NCBI GenBank assembly: GCA_049694275.1
Contig: JBAVQS010000219.1
Coordinates: forward strand, 1 to 10,894
Length of the DNA: 10,894 bases
Reading direction: 5' to 3'
Source: JBAVQS01 sp049694275
GTDB lineage: Bacteria > Chloroflexota > Anaerolineae > UBA4142 > SHND01
Shown here: positions 5,427 to 10,894 of the stretch, piece after piece
Layout of the letters: every line of letters starts with the position of its first letter
Numbering within the stretch: position 1 is the first letter of the stretch
Program-made: the position numbers and the translations under genes
The notes under the pieces: generated by a model
The model's input: the letters and a program-made list of their open reading frames with translations, nothing else
The model's database searches: none
Told to the model about the DNA's origin: nothing

Positions 5427-6638
5427 TCAGGCCAACTTGCGAATGAACGGCGCGCGCCAGAATAAAAAGAGGCCGTAGGCCAGCGCGATGGACGCCCCCA
5501 CCGCCGCGCCCGCCGGCACGCCGAAATTCTGCGCAATCACCCCGGCCATCAGCGAACCGAGCGGAAAGAACCCCTGAAAGATCATCAAGTAAACACTCAT
5601 CACGCGGCCGCGCAGCTCGTCGGGAACCATCGACTGGACCAGCGTATTGGTCGTCGCATTCTGGGTCAGGAACCCCAGGCCGACGCCGGCCAGAAGGACG
5701 AGCGAGAGCGGAAAGAGGCGCGACACCGAGAGGCAGAGGACCATTGCAGGAAAGAGGAGGTTGCCGATAGTCAGCAGGCGGCCCTTGTGCGGGTAATTGC
5801 CGAGCGAGGCGATGAGCAGCGCCCCCACCAGCGCGCCGACGCCGATCGCCGCGCTCATCAGCCCCAGCCCCGTCGGTCCGACCTGCAAGATATCCTGGGC
5901 AAAGGCCGGCATCAGGGAGGAATAGCCAAAGGCAAAGAGGTTGGCAACGGCCACAATGCTGAACAACGTCATCAGCGTACGGTTTCCGCGAATATAGCGC
6001 AGCCCCTCACGCATCTGCGCCAGCGCCGGTTCGCGGCTGCGCGCGCCGATATAGGGCTTGACGCGCATCAGGGCCAGGCCCACGATGACCGCAATAAAGC
6101 TCACTCCGTTCAGGAAAAAGCACCAAGCCGGGCCGACGACCGCCAGCGCAATCCCGGCGAGGGTCGGGCCGACAATGCGCGCCATGTTGAATATCGCCGA
6201 GTTGAGCACAATCGCGTTGGCCATGTCCTCCCGCTCGACCATCTCGACGACAAAGGCCTGCCGTCCCGGCGCATCAAAGGTATTGACCATGCCGAGGGCG
6301 AATGAGAGGATGACGATATGCCAGGGCTGGACCCAACCGGCCAGTACATCCAGCGCCAGAATGAACGCGAGGAGCATGGCGGCGGTCTGCGTCAGGATGA
6401 GCAGGGTCCGCTTGGGGACCCGGTCGACGACCACCCCGGCAAACGGCGAGAGGACCAGGACCGGAACCGAGCTGGCAAAACTGACTACCCCCAGGTAGAA
6501 TGGAGAGTTCGTGAGCGCATAGACCAGCCACGATTGGGCGACATTCTGCATCCACGTTCCGATCAGCGAGGTCAACTGCCCGGCAAAGAACAGGCGATAG
6601 TTATAGTGGCGTAGCGCGGCAAAGGTCGGGCCAAACAC
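5427..6638 (-). CDS. MFS transporter, MFS_3/EntS-like exporter family
   Basis: This is a major facilitator superfamily permease, 403 aa from the chosen start, with about 12 membrane segments. It carries FGPTFAALRHYNYRLFFAGQ at its start, the loop 2-3 motif GVVVDRVPKR, then NAIVLNSAIFNMARIVGPT and VPDELRGRVMSVY, all typical of the MFS_3 group that includes enterobactin-exporter-like proteins. The substrate is unknown. An ATG at 6857 would add 73 residues with no similarity to the family, reading through a repeat element at 6717-6773. The family's usual N-terminus begins with the FGP segment, so I use the GTG at 6636-6638. A TATACT box ends 6 nt before this GTG, so the message may be leaderless. 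The family is secure; the start is fairly likely. Confidence 0.88.
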   Translation of the reverse strand: MFGPTFAALRHYNYRLFFAGQLTSLIGTWMQNVAQSWLVYALTNSPFYLGVVSFASSVPVLVLSPFAGVVVDRVPKRTLLILTQTAAMLLAFILALDVLAGWVQPWHIVILSFALGMVNTFDAPGRQAFVVEMVEREDMANAIVLNSAIFNMARIVGPTLAGIALAVVGPAWCFFLNGVSFIAVIVGLALMRVKPYIGARSREPALAQMREGLRYIRGNRTLMTLFSIVAVANLFAFGYSSLMPAFAQDILQVGPTGLGLMSAAIGVGALVGALLIASLGNYPHKGRLLTIGNLLFPAMVLCLSVSRLFPLSLVLLAGVGLGFLTQNATTNTLVQSMVPDELRGRVMSVYLMIFQGFFPLGSLMAGVIAQNFGVPAGAAVGASIALAYGLFLFWRAPFIRKLA

Positions 6639-6644
6639 GCCGAT

Positions 6645-6673
6645 AGTATACTCTCCCCCGCAGAGAGAACCAA
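6645..6673 (-). promoter_or_regulatory. Promoter for the MFS_3 exporter, possibly giving a leaderless mRNA
   Basis: On the minus strand, TTGGTT (6668-6673) and TATACT (6645-6650) are separated by 17 nt. Only 6 nt lie between the -10 box and the GTG at 6638, so transcription would begin at or next to the start codon. The -10 matches consensus at 5 of 6 positions; the -35 is weak. Confidence 0.5.
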
Positions 6674-6716
6674 ACCGCACCTCCCCAGGGCCGGGCTTTA
6701 TGTTCGCCCTTTTCTC

Positions 6717-6773
6717 GTAGGGGCGACGCCTTGTGCTCGCCCAACCGGGGCAGGGACAAGCCACTGCCCCTAC
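6717..6773. repeat. Small inverted-repeat element (57 bp)
   Basis: Terminal inverted repeats GTAGGGGC (6717-6724) and GCCCCTAC (6766-6773) enclose partly complementary interior arms (GACGCCTTGTGCTCGCCC and CAGGGACAAGCCACTG). Short elements with GTAGGGGC ends are a common intergenic repeat type in environmental bacteria. It lies in the divergent gap between the exporter and uridine phosphorylase genes, and no gene is visible there. Confidence 0.6.
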
Positions 6774-6800
6774 ATGTGAGACATCACCACCTTTTCTGCT

Positions 6801-6829
6801 TTGCGCATGACGGCGGTCTGGGGTATTAT
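6801..6829 (+). promoter_or_regulatory. Possible promoter for the uridine phosphorylase operon
   Basis: TTGCGC (6801-6806) and TATTAT (6824-6829) are 17 nt apart. The -10 is good and the -35 weak. The start would be near 6836, about 40 nt before the ATG at 6878. The ribosome site GAGGA (6868-6872) follows. Confidence 0.42.
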
Positions 6830-6877
6830 TGATATTCATCGGAACACCAACCGACAACCCTTTTACCGAGGAAAAGC

Positions 6878-7690
6878 ATGGACGAGGATGTCAAGTATCA
6901 CATTGGGTTTGGACGGGGAGATCTGGGCGAGAATCCCCCGACCATCGCCCTGCTGAGTGGGGACCCGGACCGGGCGCGGCGCATTGCGCAGGAAAGCTCG
7001 ATGCTCACTTTCGAGAAAAAGCTATCCGAGAATCGCGGGCTGAATAGCTATATCGCCCGACTGCCAGGCGGCCGGCGGTTGATTTCCGCGACAAGCGGAA
7101 TGGGCGCGCCCTCGTTGAGCATTGTGGTCAACGAGCTCTTTGACCTGGGCATTCGCCAGATCATCCGCATCGGAACCTCGGGGTCCATCCAGGAGGATGT
7201 CAAGCCAGGGAGCGTCGTCATTACGCGCGCAGCGCTGTGCCGGCAGGGCGCGGCGAATGATATTGCGCCGTGCGAATACCCGGCTTCGGCCAATCCCTTT
7301 CTGACCGTGGCCCTTGTGAATGCCGCACAAAAACTCGCGGTCGATTGGCACGTTGGCCTCACCGCCTCGGTCGACACCTTTTTCGAGGGGCAGGAACGCG
7401 TCGACTCGTCGGCCAACAAGCACCTGCTCCGGTCGCTCCGCGAGATCACGCACGAGTACCGCCACCTGAACATTCTCAATTACGAGATGGAGGCGGGCAC
7501 ACTCTTTAAAATGGGGAACGCATACGGGTTTGCCGCCGGTTGTGTTTGCGCCATCATCGCCTCGCGCACCGAGAGCGAAAATGTGCACCACGAGGCCAAG
7601 CGCCACGCCGAGCAGAACGCCATCCGGGTCGCCCTGCAAGCGCTGGAAGACCTGGACCGTGAATACCTGCACCCGCGCTATTGGCGATAG
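6878..7690 (+). CDS. udp: Uridine phosphorylase (nucleoside phosphorylase family I)
   Basis: This enzyme is predicted to cleave uridine with phosphate to uracil and ribose-1-phosphate in cytosolic pyrimidine salvage. It has 270 aa, slightly longer than the 253-aa E. coli Udp. The family landmarks line up in order: GDPDR (28-32, phosphate-binding Arg32), SGMGAPS (73-79), RIGTSG (97-102, Arg97), HVGLTASVDTFFEGQER (158-174) and NYEMEAGTLF (201-210, ribose-binding Glu203-Met204-Glu205), then Arg230. Gln172 and Arg174 in GQER correspond to the uracil-recognising Gln and Arg of E. coli Udp, favouring uridine over purine nucleosides. GAGGA lies 5 nt before the ATG. A multidrug-type exporter gene begins 33 nt downstream on the same strand, so the two are probably one operon. 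Broader pyrimidine nucleoside specificity is possible. Confidence 0.88.
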   Translation: MDEDVKYHIGFGRGDLGENPPTIALLSGDPDRARRIAQESSMLTFEKKLSENRGLNSYIARLPGGRRLISATSGMGAPSLSIVVNELFDLGIRQIIRIGTSGSIQEDVKPGSVVITRAALCRQGAANDIAPCEYPASANPFLTVALVNAAQKLAVDWHVGLTASVDTFFEGQERVDSSANKHLLRSLREITHEYRHLNILNYEMEAGTLFKMGNAYGFAAGCVCAIIASRTESENVHHEAKRHAEQNAIRVALQALEDLDREYLHPRYWR

Positions 7691-7723
7691 CAAGGATAAC
7701 CTGCAACCGGAGGCCCTTTTTCC

Positions 7724-9241
7724 ATGTCCCGCAACCGCACGATCCTGATTACGGCTGGCGTCATGCTCAGCCTCTTTATGGCGGCGATGGAGTCCACCGT
7801 CGTCTCGACCGCCATGCCCACGATTGTCGCCGACCTCGGCGGCCTGTCGATCTATAGCTGGGTCTTTTCCGCCTACCTCCTGACCTCCACGACGACCATG
7901 CCCCTCTATGGCAAGCTGTCGGATATTTATGGACGGCGGCCCATTTTTATGATCGCGCTGGCGCTCTTTCTCGGCGGATCGGTCCTCTCCGGCCAGGCGG
8001 GGAGCATGGAGCAGTTGATCCTGTTTCGCGCGCTGCAAGGGCTCGGCGCCGGCGGGCTTCAGCCGCTGGCCTTTATTCTCATCGGCGACATGTTCTCGTT
8101 TGAACAGCGCGCGAAAATGCAGGGGCTCTTTTCCGGCGTGTGGGGCATCTCGTCAATCGTCGGTCCGCTGCTCGGCGGATTTCTCGTGGATCAGGTTTCG
8201 TGGCACTGGGTCTTTTACGTCAACATCGTCCCGGGCATCCTGGCCGGAGCGATCATCTGGTTCCTGTGGGTGGAACATGCGCACGTGGCGCAGAACAAGC
8301 GGGCAGCGATCGACTATGCCGGGGCCGCCGTTCTGACCCTTGACGTCGTCGTGCTTCTCTTTGGGCTGTTCGAATTTGGCACCCTGCTGGGCTCTGGCTT
8401 GCTTGTGCTCGCCGCGCTGTTCCTGTTCGGACTGATCTGGATCGAACGCCGCGCCGCCGATCCGATTCTCCCGATGTCGCTCTTTGGCGACCGCCTCTTT
8501 TCCATCGCGTTGATTCAAGGGGTACTGGCGGGATGTGCGCTCTTTGGCAGCGCGTCGTTCGTGCCCCTCTTTGTCCAGGCTGTGCTCGGGACGAGCGCGA
8601 CCCTCGCCGGGGCCACCCTCACCCCGCAGCTCCTCGGCTGGGTCGGCGCCAGCATCATCGGCAGCCGGCTCTTGCTCCGCATGGGGTATCACCGGATCGC
8701 GATTGTGGGGATGGTCATCCTGACCATCGGGGCCGCCCTGATGGCGCGCATTGACGCCAATTCAAACCTGATCGGCATTATGGTCAATGTGAGCATCATG
8801 GGCATCGGGATGGGGCTCTCCATTCCGGCCTTTTTACTCGCCGTGCAGAATACGGTCCCCCGCCGTTTGCTGGGAACCGCCACCTCGACCGTCCAGTTCA
8901 GTCGCAGCATCGGCGGCGCCATCGGCGTCAGCATCATGGGCATCGTCCTCGCCGCCCGGCTCACCGCCGGTCTCATCGCCGCGGGAATGAATCCTGACTC
9001 GATTGACCTCGACAGCCTGCTCAATCCGGTACCGGGCGCGAACATTGCCGTCGAGGGCGCGCTGCGAATCGCCCTGGCCAACGCGGTCCAGAGCGTCTTT
9101 GTGGTCGCGCTGATCGCCGCCGTGCTGGGCCTGGTCGCCACGACCCTTACCCCGCGCGGGCACATCGCCCATCTGATCGCGGATCGGAAAGAGACAGAAG
9201 CGGGAGGTCAAGCCCCCGCCGAGAGCGGGCTCTTCGAGTGA
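7724..9241 (+). CDS. DHA2-family (EmrB/QacA-like) MFS drug exporter
   Basis: This is a proton-coupled major facilitator exporter of 505 aa, fitting the 14-helix DHA2 group. Seen are ESTVVSTAMPTI (23-34, the DHA2 helix-1 motif, with Glu where many members have Asp), the loop 2-3 motif GKLSDIYGRRP, RALQGLGAGGLQP, and the antiporter motif C-like GPLLGGFLVDQVSWHWVFYVN. The hydrophilic tail after about residue 480 is short. The start is supported by GGAGG (7709-7713), 10 nt upstream, slightly long but with no better choice. It is likely co-transcribed with the uridine phosphorylase gene. The stop lies 7 nt from the end of the convergent gene and no terminator hairpin is evident between them. The substrate is unknown; the neighbour hints at nucleosides or analogues, but this is only context. 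Confidence 0.9.
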   Translation: MSRNRTILITAGVMLSLFMAAMESTVVSTAMPTIVADLGGLSIYSWVFSAYLLTSTTTMPLYGKLSDIYGRRPIFMIALALFLGGSVLSGQAGSMEQLILFRALQGLGAGGLQPLAFILIGDMFSFEQRAKMQGLFSGVWGISSIVGPLLGGFLVDQVSWHWVFYVNIVPGILAGAIIWFLWVEHAHVAQNKRAAIDYAGAAVLTLDVVVLLFGLFEFGTLLGSGLLVLAALFLFGLIWIERRAADPILPMSLFGDRLFSIALIQGVLAGCALFGSASFVPLFVQAVLGTSATLAGATLTPQLLGWVGASIIGSRLLLRMGYHRIAIVGMVILTIGAALMARIDANSNLIGIMVNVSIMGIGMGLSIPAFLLAVQNTVPRRLLGTATSTVQFSRSIGGAIGVSIMGIVLAARLTAGLIAAGMNPDSIDLDSLLNPVPGANIAVEGALRIALANAVQSVFVVALIAAVLGLVATTLTPRGHIAHLIADRKETEAGGQAPAESGLFE

Positions 9242-9248
9242 GGGAACA

Positions 9249-9803
9249 TCAGCGGATGACCCCGCGCACCGTCACCTCTCCTTGCCGCCACTCCGCCGAG
9301 CTAAACCGCACCGGCAGCGCGTCGGCGCGGTGAAGCTGGGACTGGAGCTCGTTCTCTAGCGCTGTGCGAATCGGCGGCGGGAGCGGCAGGTTCAGGTCGA
9401 TAATCTTGACCACGGGCAGGCCGTTCGAGATCGTAATCTGCGCGCTGCCCCCGACATGGACACGCAGCCCCGCAATCGTCGCATCTCCCTCCCCCTGAAC
9501 ATAGTCCGGCGTAATCTTGACCTGCGGGTGCGCGAACGGGATCTGCGGATAGCGCTGCAGGTACCAGGTGATCGTCTGCTCCGCCTCTAGCTCCGTCAGC
9601 GTAATCTCCCAAGTCTCGCCCGAATGATTCCCCGATTGGATGTGGTCGAGCAACTGGACGATCTGCGGGGCGCGGACGGCCTCGACAATATGCGGCGGGG
9701 GCGCAGTGACCGTCGCCCACGCGTACAGGTTCGCGGCGATCAAAGCAAACGCCACCCAGAAATTGAGACCTCGCGATGAGAACCAGGCCAAAACTCTTTT
9801 CAT
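9249..9803 (-). CDS. Membrane-anchored extracytoplasmic protein of unknown function
   Basis: This 184-aa protein is one I do not firmly recognise. Residues 1-12 are basic, 13-31 form a hydrophobic signal-anchor (no clear cleavage site), and the rest is soluble. The soluble part has the pattern LTELEAEQTITWYLQ (69-83), then beta-rich repeats with GEGDATIAGLRVHVGGSAQITISNG, then LNLPLPPPIRTALENEL, ending in a strand with GEVTVRGVIR. That order recalls lipid-binding DUF2993/LmeA-like domains, which is a weak inference. No clear Shine-Dalgarno precedes the ATG at 9803. It follows the PrsW-like gene by 43 nt on the same strand and is probably co-transcribed with it. Confidence 0.75.
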   Translation of the reverse strand: MKRVLAWFSSRGLNFWVAFALIAANLYAWATVTAPPPHIVEAVRAPQIVQLLDHIQSGNHSGETWEITLTELEAEQTITWYLQRYPQIPFAHPQVKITPDYVQGEGDATIAGLRVHVGGSAQITISNGLPVVKIIDLNLPLPPPIRTALENELQSQLHRADALPVRFSSAEWRQGEVTVRGVIR

Positions 9804-9846
9804 ATGATGTAGTGTGACTATCCGACTATCTGAGTGGACGACCGGG

Positions 9847-10894
9847 CTACCGCAACAACCCCCGGAGCGCCATCACACTCGCGGGGACAACGACGATCAG
9901 GCACGCAATGGCCCACAGCGCAACCGCGCGATTCGAGAACAGGAATTGAACATCGAGCGCGGGCGTCGCCTCCAGCCCGGGCGTTTCGAGCCGCGCCAGC
10001 ACCGTCCGGCCAAGCCACAACGCTCCCAGGCCAAGCACAATCAGGAATGCGAGCGCAATCCCTGCAATCGACAGCCCCATGACGTTCAGCCCGGCCGGCT
10101 GCGGACCGAAAAACCGTGCGCCCGCCAGGGTGATGACCAGCAAGCTCCCACCGTTCCACAGCGCATGCAGGCCAACCGCCAATCCGAACCGCGCCAGACC
10201 ATTCCGCGCCGCATCTCGCTCGCCGTTCAACAGATCGCGCAAGCTCAGCCCGACCAGCCCCGCCCCCACCGGATGAATCGCGGCACCGGTTGCGCGCACG
10301 AGGAGGATGCCGGCCCAAATCGACAGGCCGGTACCGGCATAGAGAACGTTTTCGAGCACGGCGAATCCGGCCCCGGCCATCGCGGCGACGAGAAATGCGT
10401 CGCGCCGGGCGAGCCGCCCGATAAGCGGCAGGGTGACCAGCGGCTTGACCGTCTCTTCGACCAGCGGCGCAATAATCGTCAGTTGAATAAACGCGAAAAC
10501 GAACGCGGGGTTGGTCAGCGCGCGGGACACCTCATTCCCCTCCAGCGCAGTTAAGAGACCGCTGAAATTGTAATAGAGCAAGTCGCTGCGGCCCAACAAC
10601 AACGCGACCACAAAGAGCGGCAGCGCAAATTCGAGCACGACGGCGAGGAGCGTGCTCACCGTCGCCCCACCCCAAAAGGCCACTGCCCCACGCCGCCAGG
10701 TCAGGCCGTCCTGGCGATTGCCCTGTAACCAGGCAATGGCAAGGAGGGGGGGCATGGCGGCGGCAACCAAAAGCGCGGGCACAAAGAACAGGATCGCCGT
10801 CACCTGATTCGCGCCCGCCAGAATCCCCGCGAGGAGCGCCAGCACAAACCACCCGGCCATCAGCCAGGTCCGGGGCAGGCGCAGCGGCGCCGAC
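9847..10894 (-). CDS. PrsW-family intramembrane metalloprotease, probably 5'-partial
   Basis: This is a polytopic membrane protease of the PrsW family, which in Bacillus subtilis clips anti-sigma factor RsiW; here the target is unknown. Counting from an in-frame ATG at 10860 (337 aa), the conserved motifs are all present: EETVK (135-139), FAVLEN (166-171), His196 in AAIHPVGAG, and HALWNG (232-237). The enzyme therefore looks active. About eight to nine hydrophobic segments are visible. The frame stays open from that ATG to the window edge, reading ...RLPRTWL before MAGWFV, and no ribosome site is seen before the ATG, so the true start is likely beyond the window. The gene downstream on the same strand encodes an anchored extracytoplasmic protein. 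Confidence 0.88.
   Translation of the reverse strand, partial: SAPLRLPRTWLMAGWFVLALLAGILAGANQVTAILFFVPALLVAAAMPPLLAIAWLQGNRQDGLTWRRGAVAFWGGATVSTLLAVVLEFALPLFVVALLLGRSDLLYYNFSGLLTALEGNEVSRALTNPAFVFAFIQLTIIAPLVEETVKPLVTLPLIGRLARRDAFLVAAMAGAGFAVLENVLYAGTGLSIWAGILLVRATGAAIHPVGAGLVGLSLRDLLNGERDAARNGLARFGLAVGLHALWNGGSLLVITLAGARFFGPQPAGLNVMGLSIAGIALAFLIVLGLGALWLGRTVLARLETPGLEATPALDVQFLFSNRAVALWAIACLIVVVPASVMALRGLLR

Noticed and set aside
6639..6857. N-terminal extension of the MFS_3 exporter from the ATG at 6857
   Set aside because: The 73 residues do not resemble the family and include an inverted-repeat element.
7022..8038. Long minus-strand open frame across udp and the exporter start (338 codons)
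   Set aside because: It is a shadow of two well-supported genes and crosses their boundary.
9814..10554. Long plus-strand open frame opposite the PrsW gene (246 codons)
   Set aside because: It is antisense to a gene with clear protease motifs; its composition is rich in Arg, Gln and Pro, typical of a GC-rich shadow frame.

Overview
The window reads as chromosomal DNA from a GC-rich bacterium, most likely a member of the Chloroflexota. This rests on gene content: an F420-type luciferase-like oxidoreductase, a DUF3105 protein, a PrsW-type protease, a standalone IS200-type transposase with palindromic repeats, and short dispersed GC-rich intergenic repeats. The assignment is an inference, not a sequence match. 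No rRNA, tRNA or CRISPR array was seen.

Layout: bases 1-773 carry no credible gene. They form a dense mosaic of palindromic repeats with six copies of one core hairpin, three of them inside a tandem block of about 105-bp period. The array runs up to the start of a small HUH/Y1 (IS200-type) transposase at 774-1214. Two bases after its stop begins a type I restriction-modification methyltransferase subunit, HsdM (1217-2944). No hsdS or hsdR lies in the window. A promoter at the end of hsdM drives an LLM oxidoreductase (3037-3954), which overlaps by 4 bp an M50/site-2-protease-like membrane protein whose HExxH motif reads HQLGH. A perfect 22-bp hairpin terminator follows and separates this operon from the convergent minus-strand DUF3105 gene (4552-5142), which has its own strong promoter.

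A GC-rich interspersed repeat (5246-5414) precedes the 3' end of a minus-strand MFS exporter (5427-6638). I place that exporter's start at a GTG six bases after a TATACT box, suggesting a leaderless message. The 240-bp divergent gap holds a second small inverted-repeat element and a promoter for a uridine phosphorylase (6878-7690), followed in the same operon by a 14-TM DHA2-type multidrug exporter (7724-9241). At the right end, two minus-strand genes, probably one operon, encode a PrsW-family intramembrane protease (9847 to the window edge) and a small membrane-anchored extracytoplasmic protein (9249-9803).

The most unusual part is the left end. A Y1 transposase has a large hairpin array only on its 5' side, has no room for a right end on its 3' side, and is translationally coupled to a DNA methyltransferase gene. 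This resembles a domesticated REP-associated (RAYT-like) arrangement joined to restriction-modification machinery.
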